Source: Shewanella kaireitica (GTDB lineage: Bacteria; Pseudomonadota; Gammaproteobacteria; Enterobacterales; Shewanellaceae). From it: a stretch of DNA of 64,000 nt. Positions 46,048-55,209 of the stretch are shown one piece after another (within the stretch, counting starts at the first letter, position 1; each line of letters starts with the position of its first letter). Position numbers and translations under genes: made by a program. The DNA is taken from the NCBI RefSeq assembly GCF_023284045.1, contig NZ_JAKIKQ010000013.1, positions 89,454 to 153,453 of the forward strand. Direction: 5' to 3'. The notes under the pieces are model-generated. The model was not told the origin of the DNA and did no database searches. It was given only the letters and a program-made list of their open reading frames with translations.

Positions 46048-46629
46048 TTATTTAGCTTTAGTGCCTGAATAAGCGAATGGCGCATCCACTTTCCAAACTC
46101 TGTAGCGTACCTGGCTGTTTTCTGGTAAATAAATCACTTTAGGTAAACGGCTGTCATAAGGAATTTTTAGACTACCTGGAATGGGTAAAAACTGTTCAGT
46201 TAATGCTTTATCAAAACAGGCCATCATAGTGCTTGGCCCTTCATTAATCGTATCGACCTGGTAATAGTTGTAGCCCCATCCCTTTACTGATAATTGCTTT
46301 AACTCACCAGTAAGGCCATGTTTATTGCAATCTACCATTTTAGTTTGACCTACCTGGACCTCAAGTATGTAATCTGCTTCATTATCTAATGAGTCCAGCG
46401 TCAATATGTGTTGTACCTGCCCCTCTTTTGGAGCTGGAAACATTTTAGAGGCTTCTTGTGAGACATAATCTGTCGCTGAATAGACCTGTGCATTGATCAT
46501 AGGTTGTACCGTTTGGTCAGGTTTTACTGGTGACGTAGCGCTAGCTGAAAAAGTCGCTGCGGTGAGAAGAAGGCCCGATGCTAGGGTTAAACTACGTACT
46601 TGCTTGTTTGAAAATGCGTTCAAAATCAT
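46048..46629 (-). CDS. eco: Ecotin, periplasmic serine-protease inhibitor
   Basis: A 193-aa exported protein: signal peptide ending near ATFSASA, a linker, and the ecotin domain (about 65-185) with VDCNKHGLTGEL, GWGYNYYQVD, the reactive loop STMMAC with Met as P1 residue, and YRVWKVDAPF. Ecotin inhibits trypsin-like and elastase-like proteases in the periplasm. ATG at 46629 is chosen for its GGAG ribosome site six bases upstream; the longer frame to 46695 starts 22 codons earlier without support. Confidence 0.93.
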   Translation of the reverse strand: MILNAFSNKQVRSLTLASGLLLTAATFSASATSPVKPDQTVQPMINAQVYSATDYVSQEASKMFPAPKEGQVQHILTLDSLDNEADYILEVQVGQTKMVDCNKHGLTGELKQLSVKGWGYNYYQVDTINEGPSTMMACFDKALTEQFLPIPGSLKIPYDSRLPKVIYLPENSQVRYRVWKVDAPFAYSGTKAK

Positions 46630-47145
46630 AATGGCTCCAAAATATAAAATGATTAAACTGACTTGTGATACCTCTACTAACGGCATTAAAACCAAAAGGG
46701 GTTAAATATTACTTAATTATTTATAGTTTATTTCCATTTTTTTGTAAAAACCAAATAAAACAAAGCACTATGTATTTTTCCTATTCCCCGTGTAATGTTT
46801 TTTGCCTTAGTAAAATAAGCTTTCTTCAGCAGTAGGGTACAAAAGTAGCAATTCTTTTTTTACGTTAGGTCACATCTTTTTAAATTTTTGTTGTCGTTAC
46901 ACTCATATTGCTGGAATAATAGTTTGATAGTCAAAATATCTATTTTTGGAGATAATTGATATCCAAGCTAACTCTGCAGCATACTTGTCAAAGGTTCATT
47001 ATGCATAACAGCAAAATAATGATGCCAACATAAGCGTGCTGCAGATAAAAGTTGAATACAGATCTAGTCGCCATAGATAGGGTGAAATTTGACTATAGAA
47101 CATTAAATGATAAGACAACAAACGTTGCATAAAGGATCGGGGATT
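46630..47145. other. Intergenic region between ecotin and dmeF
   Basis: About 515 AT-rich bases between divergent genes, with no coding frame. It must hold both promoters. I see no operator palindrome or riboswitch-like fold that I can support. Confidence 0.45.
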
Positions 47146-48108
47146 ATGGGAAACGCTGAACAATTACGCCAACAATGGACGCACAAGCACAACTTTGCTG
47201 CGCACAATAGTAGTGGAGAGCGCAATACTGCCATTGTATTGCTATTAACTGTTGTGACTATGTTTGCAGAGATTATTGCTGGAACTATTTACGGCTCTAT
47301 GGCTCTGCTAGCAGACGGCTGGCACATGGGGACTCATGCTGCAGCCTTTCTAATTACCTTATTCGCATATCGTTATGCACGCAAGCATGCAAACTCGCCA
47401 ACATTCTCCTACGGTACGGGTAAAGTGAGTGTGCTGGGAGGGTTTACTAGTGCGGTAGCCTTAGGACTTGTCGCATTAGTGATGTTAGTCGAATCAGCTG
47501 TTAGATTGGTTAATCCGCAAGACATTCATTTCGATCAAGCCATAATGGTTGCTGTAATAGGTTTGATTGTTAATGTCGTCAGTGTATTTCTATTAAAAGA
47601 TCATCATAATCACGACCATGGACATAGCCATGGAGATAGTCATCAGCACAGTCACGAGCATAATCACTCACACGGTCATGAAGATCATAATCTCAAAGCT
47701 GCATATTTCCATGTGCTCGCTGATGCATTGACATCACTGCTAGCAATTTGTGCATTGCTTTTAGGAAAATATGTGGGTCTTAATTGGTTGGATCCAGTCA
47801 TGGGAATTGTAGGTGCTGTAATTATTTCTCGTTGGGCCTGGGGGCTGATGCATCAAACCGCGCCGATTTTGCTCGACGCTAGCATGAAGCAAAAACCTTT
47901 AGCAGAAATAAAACAATTAATAGAGAAAGAGGGTGATAGCTTGGTTGACCTGCACGTTTGGAAAGTCAGTGCTGATCACTATGCAGCAAGCTTAATCGTT
48001 GTGAGTGAAAGTGGTGCAAATTGTGATGATATTAAAAAGAAATTATCGGAAATTAAGGCTTTAAGTCATGTAACCGTTGAAGTGCATAAGGTCTGTCAGG
48101 CACAATAA
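47146..48108 (+). CDS. dmeF: DmeF-type cation diffusion facilitator (Co/Zn/Cd efflux)
   Basis: A 320-aa cation-proton exchanger with six helices and a cytoplasmic domain. The metal-site helix pair is AEIIAGTIYGSMALLADGWHMGTHA and AAYFHVLADALTSLLA (H/D ligands of the CDF type). Between helices 4 and 5 is a His-rich loop of about 35 residues with many HxH steps (HDHGHSHGDSHQHSHEHNHS). The N-terminal HKHNF also fits DmeF. ATG at 47146 follows a GGGGA-containing leader; an earlier ATG at 47107 has no ribosome site. Divalent cobalt/nickel/zinc is the expected cargo; exact metal unknown. Confidence 0.9.
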   Translation: MGNAEQLRQQWTHKHNFAAHNSSGERNTAIVLLLTVVTMFAEIIAGTIYGSMALLADGWHMGTHAAAFLITLFAYRYARKHANSPTFSYGTGKVSVLGGFTSAVALGLVALVMLVESAVRLVNPQDIHFDQAIMVAVIGLIVNVVSVFLLKDHHNHDHGHSHGDSHQHSHEHNHSHGHEDHNLKAAYFHVLADALTSLLAICALLLGKYVGLNWLDPVMGIVGAVIISRWAWGLMHQTAPILLDASMKQKPLAEIKQLIEKEGDSLVDLHVWKVSADHYAASLIVVSESGANCDDIKKKLSEIKALSHVTVEVHKVCQAQ

Positions 48109-48137
48109 CGTTTCAACCGCTCAGGAAACAAAATTAG

Positions 48138-48557
48138 ATGAAAAACCAAGACGATCACTTAAATCACGCCATCATTGAGTTTTATGAAAAGTTATCGTCT
48201 TGGGAAATGGCTGTTGTTAAAGACAATGGCTTTAGCTTACCCCAAGTACATACCGTTGAGATTTTAGGCTTGAATGGTCCAATGAGAATGAAAGAGTTGG
48301 CAGAGAAAATAGGTGTCACTACAGGCACACTAACCGTTCAAATTGATAAAATGGTAAAAGCTGGCTTAGTGTTGCGTCGCGCCCACGAAACTGATCGTCG
48401 TTCGATATTAGTGGAATTAACTGATGCTGGCCAAGTGATGTTTGAAGAGCATGATAAACTCCACATGCAACTTACCGCAGATCTTACAGTAAATTTTAGC
48501 GAACAAGAGCGTAGTCTGATGTTAGATTTCTTTAAGCGTATCAATAATGAGTTTTGA
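48138..48557 (+). CDS. MarR-family regulator next to dmeF
   Basis: A 139-aa winged-helix protein (QVHTVEILGLNGPMRMKELAEKIGVTTGTLTVQIDKMVKAGLVLRRAHETDRRSILVELT is the MarR DNA-binding pattern; recognition helix about 62-75). It begins 29 bases after dmeF in the same direction and is probably co-transcribed. Control of dmeF is a reasonable inference, but no Cys/His metal site is obvious (HLNH at 7-10 and HDKLHMQL are the only His clusters). Confidence 0.85.
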   Translation: MKNQDDHLNHAIIEFYEKLSSWEMAVVKDNGFSLPQVHTVEILGLNGPMRMKELAEKIGVTTGTLTVQIDKMVKAGLVLRRAHETDRRSILVELTDAGQVMFEEHDKLHMQLTADLTVNFSEQERSLMLDFFKRINNEF

Positions 48558-49039
48558 TTTTTTCGCTTAAGTAGAAAGTCTACACAAACCATAATTTCAA
48601 CCTAATTACTTCGGTTAATCTACTAAAGCAATCAAATCTTGCCATTATGTTGCAGATTAAAACAGCGTCACTAGACACACGCCTTCTAGGAAAACACTTT
48701 CTTCAACAAACTGTTCCTTCAACAAACTGTTCCTTCAACAAACACTAACATCAAAAATACGATGAACTTATTGATTGATTTAGTGCCTACTATTGGGTCT
48801 ATTTCGAGTTTTCTGCTGTTTTTATTCGATCGTCAGCAAATTAATATGATTAGGCAAAGAAATGCGTAAAACAATTTAACAAGTATTGAGCTAGTGTTAA
48901 TATGTTTGCACTATTGTTGCGCTGCCATTGTTGCGTGACAGTCGTGCTAAAAGGAGATAATGACATTATCAATTAGCACACACCGAATACCGTCAAAAGT
49001 AGTTATGATCCTGGTCAAATAATAAGAGAGTGCCTCACT
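48558..49039. other. Intergenic region before eptA
   Basis: About 480 bases without a coding frame, containing the 16-bp tandem repeat listed separately. The eptA promoter is expected here; I could not assign it. Confidence 0.45.
48701..48743. repeat. 16-bp tandem repeat, 2.7 copies
   Basis: CTTCAACAAACTGTTC is repeated exactly at 48701 and 48717, with a third partial copy (11 bases) at 48733. It lies about 300 bases before eptA. Confidence 0.9.
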
Positions 49040-50665
49040 GTGTTATCTCGTTTAAAAAGCCTTAGCAGTAATCAGTTTACAGTCATACTAGCGCTTTATT
49101 ATGTCTGTGTTTTTAATATTCCATTTTTTCAAATCGTTAAACAGGGAGTAGAGAAGCAAGCGGATGTAAACCTTGTTTTTATCGCAACTATTCCACTCTT
49201 TCTAATTTTTGCACTCAGTTTTATATTTAGCATTTTTTCATTCAAGTACCTTGCGAAACCGTTTTTCATCCTGCTCACGCTAATGTCATCAAGCGTGTTT
49301 TTTGCTGCGTTGCAGTACGGCGTGGTTTTTGATTACGGGATGATTGAAAATACCTTTGAGACAAACTCTGCTGAAGCTGTGACCTATTTAAATTGGGCTT
49401 CAGTGCTTAACTTTGTTGTGACTGGCGTTGTTCCTGCGGTGCTTATCTTTAAGGCTAATATTGAATTTAAACCACTGGTTAAAGAGCTGTTGTATAAGTT
49501 TGTTCTTATGGCTGCCATGCTTATTGGTATTGGTATTATCGCGATTTTCTACTATCAAAATTATGTTTCGTTTGGCCGTAATAATGACATCATAAAACGC
49601 CATATCATTCCTACATATTTTATAGGTTCTACTGCAAAATACATTAATACCAATTATCTGCAAGAGCCAATTAAGTACAAGCAACTCGGTCTAGATGCAA
49701 AGAACACCACAGATAAACAAAATGACAAGCCGAACCTAGTGGTACTGGTAGTGGGTGAAACCGCACGTGAGATGAATTATGAATACTATGGCTATGGCAA
49801 ACCGACGAATACACATACGAAAGGACAAGGTTTATTAACGTTTAAAGATACGCACTCTTGCGGGACGGCTACCGCTGTGTCACTGCCTTGCATGTTCTCC
49901 AGAATGGATAGAAAGCACTACGAGTCTAGACAGGCAAAAGCACAGGACAATGCTATAGATGTGCTAAATCATGCAGGTATAGGGCTAGACTGGCTTGATA
50001 ATGACAGTGGCTGTAAAGGTGTCTGTCGTAATATTGATAATATACTTATTGCACACGACAGTGATCCTGATTTATGTAATGGACAATACTGTTATGATCA
50101 GGTCCTACTCAATACACTTGATGATCGCCTTAGTGGTATAAGCAGAAAAGATAGCCTTATTGTACTGCATATTATTGGTTCACATGGTCCAACTTACTAC
50201 CTGCGCTACCCAGATGAACATCGCTTTTTTACGCCAGATTGTCAGCGCAGTGATATTCAAAATTGTAGTGATGAAGAGTTGGTGAATACCTATGACAATA
50301 CGATTTTATATACCGATTACATTGTGTCGCAGGTGGTGAAAAAGCTTCAGGCAAAAAACGAAGAGTTCGATACAGCAATGCTCTATATAAGCGATCATGG
50401 TGAGTCGTTAGGTGAAAGTGGCATGTATTTGCATGGTGCACCCTATGCGTTTGCACCAGAGGAGCAAACTAAAGTTCCTTTCTTGGGTTGGTTCTCTGCA
50501 GGTTTTGCAAAACAAAATAAACTGGATCTGAGTTGTCTGGCCAAGGAAGCAGAGCAAGGAGGTTACTCTCACGATAACCTGTTTGATAGTTTATTAGGCT
50601 TAATGAATGTCAGTACAGAGGTTTATCAGCAAGAGAAAGATATTTTCTCTAGCTGTAGACAGTAG
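49040..50665 (+). CDS. eptA: Lipid A phosphoethanolamine transferase EptA
   Basis: A 541-aa inner-membrane sulfatase-fold enzyme with five N-terminal helices and a periplasmic catalytic domain. It transfers phosphoethanolamine from phosphatidylethanolamine to lipid A, lowering negative charge and polymyxin susceptibility. Catalytic marks: Glu240 (VVGETAR), nucleophile Thr278 in SCGTATAVSLPCMF, and SDHGESLGE. Six or more paired Cys in the catalytic domain fit the family. Start is GTG with AAGAGAG upstream. It is related in sequence to the MCR/EptA group, but here it is a chromosomal core-type gene with no mobile context. Confidence 0.95.
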   Translation: MLSRLKSLSSNQFTVILALYYVCVFNIPFFQIVKQGVEKQADVNLVFIATIPLFLIFALSFIFSIFSFKYLAKPFFILLTLMSSSVFFAALQYGVVFDYGMIENTFETNSAEAVTYLNWASVLNFVVTGVVPAVLIFKANIEFKPLVKELLYKFVLMAAMLIGIGIIAIFYYQNYVSFGRNNDIIKRHIIPTYFIGSTAKYINTNYLQEPIKYKQLGLDAKNTTDKQNDKPNLVVLVVGETAREMNYEYYGYGKPTNTHTKGQGLLTFKDTHSCGTATAVSLPCMFSRMDRKHYESRQAKAQDNAIDVLNHAGIGLDWLDNDSGCKGVCRNIDNILIAHDSDPDLCNGQYCYDQVLLNTLDDRLSGISRKDSLIVLHIIGSHGPTYYLRYPDEHRFFTPDCQRSDIQNCSDEELVNTYDNTILYTDYIVSQVVKKLQAKNEEFDTAMLYISDHGESLGESGMYLHGAPYAFAPEEQTKVPFLGWFSAGFAKQNKLDLSCLAKEAEQGGYSHDNLFDSLLGLMNVSTEVYQQEKDIFSSCRQ

Positions 50666-50694
50666 TAATCAGTCAAAAGTAGTAAATAAATGAT

Positions 50695-50722
50695 AAAAGA
50701 GGATGGCAACATCCTCTTTTTT
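50695..50722 (+). terminator. Intrinsic terminator of eptA
   Basis: AAAAGAGGATG-GCAA-CATCCTCTTTTTT, 30 bases after the eptA stop. Confidence 0.9.
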
Positions 50723-50770
50723 GTTTATTGTATTGATAAGTATGATATTTAGTCCTGGGGAAGATAATTT

Positions 50771-51814
50771 ATGGATATGGCTCAACATTTGTCCGAGACC
50801 GAGCTGTCAGCTCGAATTCTAAGGCATGCAGTTCCCAAGATGTCAGAACTGAACATTCCAGTTACACCGAATAACTATTCCGTTTGGTATGAGTATTACT
50901 TAGGAATTAATTTAGATCTAAAAAGGGCCATAGATGGCTTGCTGGCAAACGAAGTCAGTTTTACCGCGACGGTATGTGAAGGTTTGTTTACCACGTATAT
51001 ACAGCAACATTCACCCGAAGTGATGGAGAATGTGCAGATAGAAACGCAATTATTAATTAATCAGTTGCTTGCTAAAATTGCTGGAATGAGTCACGGAAAT
51101 GTAAAGTTTTCATCGTCGTTAAAGGCGTTTGATAAGGCACTTAAAACTAATCCAAGCTCTGAAGTCTTACAGCAACTTGTCGATGATATTACCACCGAAT
51201 TAGATGGTATTATTGATGCTAATATTGCCATGGATCAAAGCCTTAATACCATTAATCAAGAGGTTTCAGCACTTAAATCTGAGATGTCTGAACTTCGCTC
51301 TGTTGTCATGACCGATCAACTGACATCACTTAATAATCGCCGCGCTTTTGACGAAGAAGTGATAAGTCATATTGACACCTTCAACCAGAAAGAGTTTGAA
51401 AGTAGTTTACTGGTGGTTGATATTGATCATTTCAAAAAGTTCAACGATGTACATGGCCATTTAATCGGCGACAAGGTGTTAACATACGTAGCTCAAGCCC
51501 TGAAGCAGAGTGTTAAAGGCGATGATTTTGTTGCTCGGTACGGCGGCGAGGAGTTTGTCATCTTGTTGCCTAATACGGGAATCGCTGAAGCTAAAATTGT
51601 CGCTAATAATTTGCGACAAAAAATAGCAAAACGGAACCTGACCATAGGCAAAGAGAAAAAACTCCCTTTGGGCAACATTACGGTTTCAGTTGGCTGTGCG
51701 TCATTGAAACATGAAGATAGCAAAGATAGCTACTTTATTCGTGCTGATGAGGCGCTGTATCGTGCTAAATCAGCGGGCCGTAACTGTGTGATGGTCGAAT
51801 CAGAGTCTGGTTAG
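50771..51814 (+). CDS. GGDEF diguanylate cyclase
   Basis: A 347-aa cytoplasmic protein: an all-helical N-terminal domain (about 1-160) that starts with SETELSARILRHAVPKMSELNIPVTPNNYSVWYEY, a coiled coil, and a GGDEF domain (about 175-345). The active motif is GGEEF at 258-262 and the substrate segment TDQLTSLNNRRAF is intact, so it should make c-di-GMP. The inhibitory I-site is not canonical: KxxD replaces RxxD. The N-terminal pattern recurs in Shewanella/Vibrio/Pseudomonas cyclases. GGGGAAG-type leader precedes the ATG. Confidence 0.93.
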   Translation: MDMAQHLSETELSARILRHAVPKMSELNIPVTPNNYSVWYEYYLGINLDLKRAIDGLLANEVSFTATVCEGLFTTYIQQHSPEVMENVQIETQLLINQLLAKIAGMSHGNVKFSSSLKAFDKALKTNPSSEVLQQLVDDITTELDGIIDANIAMDQSLNTINQEVSALKSEMSELRSVVMTDQLTSLNNRRAFDEEVISHIDTFNQKEFESSLLVVDIDHFKKFNDVHGHLIGDKVLTYVAQALKQSVKGDDFVARYGGEEFVILLPNTGIAEAKIVANNLRQKIAKRNLTIGKEKKLPLGNITVSVGCASLKHEDSKDSYFIRADEALYRAKSAGRNCVMVESESG

Positions 51815-51841
51815 ACAGGTTTTCTCAATCGTTGTAGAAGA

Positions 51842-51865
51842 AAGTGGGCGCTAATTTGCCCACTT
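51842..51865. terminator. Hairpin between convergent genes
   Basis: AAGTGGGC and GCCCACTT form 8-bp arms between the cyclase gene and convergent patZ. T runs are short, so termination strength is uncertain. Confidence 0.45.
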
Positions 51866-51911
51866 AAATTGTGCTGCATCACTAAACCCTGATCTAAGCG
51901 TTAAGCTAAAA

Positions 51912-54605
51912 TTATGCCTTAAGATCCATATGCATTTTAATCAAGCGCTCTTCCATATCAAAGGTTACTGTGAAACCTAAGTGTTTAGCCAAACTTGCCA
52001 TATTGCGATTCTCAAACATGGTAAACCCAGTGAGTACGAGTGTGTCATTAGCTTTATAATACTTTATGAGTTTTTCAAGCAGTAATTTGCCCAACCCTTG
52101 CCCTTGAAAATTACTGCGTACAGCCATGGCAAATTCCGCTTCTGTATTATCTGGGTCAATTGAAGCTCTGATTGCGCCTAGCGTTATATCATCGCCATCA
52201 TCTCCTTTAGCTGTTGCAATAAATGCCATCTCTCTGGCGTAATCTATCTGAGTTAGAACCGCCATCTCTTCGTGGGTCATTTTTGAACGTACGCCAAAGT
52301 AGCGCTTGTATCTATCTTCATCAGAGAGTGAATTATCAAAGGCTAAATGCTTCGGCTCATCCTCAGGAAGGATGGGTCTAAGCATCACTTCATTACCATT
52401 TTTCAGCGTTGCTAATTGTTCAAGCTCTTTAGGGTAAGGAGAGATAGCAAGCCTTGCAGCATTATCGACGGGTTCTTTGTGCAATTGAATATTGACGTCA
52501 AGCAAGGTGATTGACTCTCCGGCACATAGAACGGGGTTGAGATCCAGTGATGCTATTTCAGGGCAGTCGATAATTAAATGCGATATTTGTGTCAGTAAAA
52601 CACACAATGCATTCATATTAAGACCAAGTGGAAGGTGACGATCTTTTAACTTTTTAGTTTTTAGTGCCTGGATCACCATATAACGAGCTAACGTCATGTT
52701 TAGTGGCGGTAGGGCTACTGATGCATCTTGAGTAGGATCCCATTCAGAACCGCCTTCTCCAAGAAGTATCGCAGGGCCAAAAACCGGATCATTAGCTACT
52801 GCGACTCTTATTTCTTGAGCACCAGCTGTAAGCGCCATTTTTTGTACAATTAATCCTTCAATTTTAGCATCTGGATCCAAAGATATTACGCGATCAATGA
52901 TGGCTTTAGCTGCATGCTCAACTTCATTATCAGAGGTGAGGTTGAGCATAACACCGTGCACATCTGATTTGTGGTGTATATCAGGTGACTGTACTTTTAG
53001 TGCAATGGGGTAACCTGCTTTTCTAGCTAAATCAACCGCTTCCTCGGCTGTGCTGGCGAACCAAGTATCGATAGTATTAAGACCATAGGCACCTAATATA
53101 CTGCTAGATTCGTGTGTTTCTAATATGGTCTTGCCTTGGCTTAACGCCGTTTGTAATTTTTCTCGTGCTACGGCTGTGTTGGCTGGAATATTATCCGGGA
53201 TCGATAGCGGAACCTCTTGCAGTAACTTTTGATTACGTCGATATTCTACCATGTGCATAAATGCGCCTACTGCACCTTCTGGTGTGCGGTAGGTCGGGAT
53301 ACCTGATTTAGAAAAATGTCTACGGGCTTCGTAAGCTGAATCTTCGCCGCTCCAATTGGTTAATATATTGACTCTGTTCCTATTGGGATGCTTTGCGATG
53401 GTATCCGCAATCGCTTGGGCGACTTGTATGCTTTCCCCTAATGCGGATGGCGAATGCAATATTAAGATGGCATCTAAATTATCGCTATCCATCATTATTT
53501 CAAGAGATTTTGCATAACGGATCGCATCTGAATCGCCACCTATATCGACAGGGTTTTGTCCTGACCAACTTTTTGGCAAAAGAGCATTGAGTTTTTGGTA
53601 GACGTCTGCTGCTAGCGGAGGTAGTTTGCCACCGCTAAGGATAAGCTCATCGAGAGCCAAAACCGCAGGGCCGCCACCATTACTGATTATCCCAAGGCGT
53701 TCACCTTGTAATGGTGTTGAGTGAGCTAAGGTTTCTACTGCTGCGAATAGTTCAATTAAGTCATTAACTCGTAACATACCTGCACGCCTAAAAGCTGCTT
53801 CATAAACGGCATCGTTACCGGCTACACCGCCTGTATGGAGTTTAGCTGCGCTTGTGCCTTCAGCGCTGCGACCAGACTTAATGACTAAAATAGGTTTATT
53901 TCTTGATGCTGCTCGCGCTGCAGATAGAAACAAACGTTTTTCATTTACGGAATCGATATAGAGCATAATTGCATCGGTTTTTGAATCTCGACCCAAATAA
54001 TCCAATAGTTCATCAAAATCGATATCGTTTGCATCACCGAGTGATATAAAAGAGGAAAAACCTATTCCCTTATTGTTTGCCCAATCAAGTACCGTAGTAC
54101 AGATTGCTGCTGATTGTGATACAAATGCGATTTTTCCAGGAAGAGCACTGGTGTGGGCTAAACTGGCATTCAAGCCAATGTTCGGTAATATCATTCCAAG
54201 ACTATTAGGTCCTAGGATCCGCATGCCATAACGAACAGCATATTGCTCCATTTGATGCAGCAGACTGATTCCATCTTTATTGAGTTCGTCGGCCATTCCC
54301 GACGCCATGACAATTGCCACTTTACAGCCAAACTGTGCGAGCGTTTCGATAATGGCGGGCACTTTATTGGCTGCGGTGCAGACAATGGCAAGATCAGGCT
54401 TAAGTGGTAATGACTCTATATTAGGATAGGCTAGTACGCCCATTACTGCCTCGTACTTAGGTGTTACCGGCATAATCGGCCCTGAAAAGCCACCGGATAA
54501 CAGGTTTTTTATCAGTACATTGCCGGCTCGCTTCGGCTGGTTAGACGCACCTATTATCGCAACGGATCTAGGCTTGAAAAGTGTATGAAGAGTACGTTGG
54601 CTCAT
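51912..54605 (-). CDS. patZ: Protein lysine acetyltransferase PatZ (Pka)
   Basis: An 897-aa fusion of an inactive ADP-forming acyl-CoA synthetase core and a C-terminal GNAT domain. Order: CoA-binding (about 5-140; PRSVAIIGASNQPKRAGNVLIKNLL), succinyl-CoA-ligase-like (about 140-450), ATP-grasp (about 470-700; YPIALKVQSPDIHHKSDVHGV, GPAILLGEGGSEW), and GNAT (about 740-890; RSNFQGQGLGKLLLEKLI). It acetylates and thereby inactivates acetyl-CoA synthetase and other enzymes. Similarity to E. coli PatZ runs the full length. ATG at 54605 gives the family start MSQRTL; a GTG at 54617 is an alternative. Confidence 0.95.
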   Translation of the reverse strand: MSQRTLHTLFKPRSVAIIGASNQPKRAGNVLIKNLLSGGFSGPIMPVTPKYEAVMGVLAYPNIESLPLKPDLAIVCTAANKVPAIIETLAQFGCKVAIVMASGMADELNKDGISLLHQMEQYAVRYGMRILGPNSLGMILPNIGLNASLAHTSALPGKIAFVSQSAAICTTVLDWANNKGIGFSSFISLGDANDIDFDELLDYLGRDSKTDAIMLYIDSVNEKRLFLSAARAASRNKPILVIKSGRSAEGTSAAKLHTGGVAGNDAVYEAAFRRAGMLRVNDLIELFAAVETLAHSTPLQGERLGIISNGGGPAVLALDELILSGGKLPPLAADVYQKLNALLPKSWSGQNPVDIGGDSDAIRYAKSLEIMMDSDNLDAILILHSPSALGESIQVAQAIADTIAKHPNRNRVNILTNWSGEDSAYEARRHFSKSGIPTYRTPEGAVGAFMHMVEYRRNQKLLQEVPLSIPDNIPANTAVAREKLQTALSQGKTILETHESSSILGAYGLNTIDTWFASTAEEAVDLARKAGYPIALKVQSPDIHHKSDVHGVMLNLTSDNEVEHAAKAIIDRVISLDPDAKIEGLIVQKMALTAGAQEIRVAVANDPVFGPAILLGEGGSEWDPTQDASVALPPLNMTLARYMVIQALKTKKLKDRHLPLGLNMNALCVLLTQISHLIIDCPEIASLDLNPVLCAGESITLLDVNIQLHKEPVDNAARLAISPYPKELEQLATLKNGNEVMLRPILPEDEPKHLAFDNSLSDEDRYKRYFGVRSKMTHEEMAVLTQIDYAREMAFIATAKGDDGDDITLGAIRASIDPDNTEAEFAMAVRSNFQGQGLGKLLLEKLIKYYKANDTLVLTGFTMFENRNMASLAKHLGFTVTFDMEERLIKMHMDLKA

Positions 54606-54759
54606 GAACTTATCCACTAAGTCAGTATGTTATGAGTGTACATGAGCAATTTGATTTTTCCATAAGAGTTTAGTCTTGTATCAAGCCAATTGTGGTCTAA
54701 TATGCGTTCAATCAATTCATAGGGGGATTGTTTGATAATTTTTATCCATTTCCATGGTC

Positions 54760-55085
54760 TATACCCATCCGACCTGAAAGTGCAGGATTCAGTGGGAGTT
54801 TAATGGGCTTTAGTCAAAGGTTATTGCTCCATGCTGAACCTAAACACTTATATCCATGTAGGCGAGGCATTGATTGCAGCTAATGGTCACTCCCTTGGTA
54901 AAATCAATAACACAGAGTAAAGCCCATGCTTTTTATATAAGAAACGCCCATCGAAGAAGGGGTTGTGCAAGCCCACTTCGTTGTTGCGATAACTTAAAAG
55001 GGAATAACCATTTCCACGTTAACGCGCCTAGAATTGAACTAGCACAACACCTCTGAAACGAGCATTTTCAAGTGGGATGGGTATA
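54760..55085. mobile_element. MITE-like element, 326 bp
   Basis: 24-bp terminal inverted repeats at 54760-54783 and 55062-55085 match at 21 of 24 positions; both outer ends read TATACCCATCC. An inner perfect inverted pair ATGGGCTTTA/TAAAGCCCAT lies at 54803-54812 and 54918-54927, and CGAAGAAGGGG...CCCACTTCG forms another internal hairpin. A 29-codon frame (54831-54920, MLNLNTYIHVGEALIAANG at its start) may be the stub of a transposase, which would make this an internally deleted insertion sequence. No clear target duplication beyond TA is visible. The family is not identified. Confidence 0.65.
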
Positions 55086-55126
55086 TTGTAATTACTCTCG
55101 CAATTATTTGAAATTAAGACAAAGCG

Positions 55127-55156
55127 CTTGAAACACGAGTTTCAAGTATTTTTCCC
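55127..55156 (+). terminator. Terminator-like hairpin ahead of moxR
   Basis: CTTGAAAC-ACGA-GTTTCAAG is followed by TATTTTT, 64 bases before the moxR start. It could stop transcription coming out of the MITE-like element or attenuate the moxR operon. Confidence 0.5.
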
Positions 55157-55209
55157 AGTGTTGAGGACCTATGTAACCCTTTAAAATCAAACCATAGTCT
55201 TTGTTTGCT

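Larger units (their letters stand above)
54606..55209. other. Intergenic region carrying a MITE-like element
   Basis: About 600 bases between divergent patZ and moxR. The middle 326 bases are a terminal-inverted-repeat element (separate entry) and the right part holds a terminator-like hairpin. A 60-codon frame at 54874-55056 lies inside the element and looks non-coding. Confidence 0.6.

Noticed and set aside
49040..50665. Acquired mcr-type colistin resistance gene
   Set aside because: Catalytic motifs are shared with MCR, but the gene has no mobile context, has a native-looking terminator and neighbours, and fits a chromosomal eptA.
54874..55056. 60-codon plus-strand frame
   Set aside because: Entirely inside the MITE-like element, crossing its inner inverted repeat; not protein-like.
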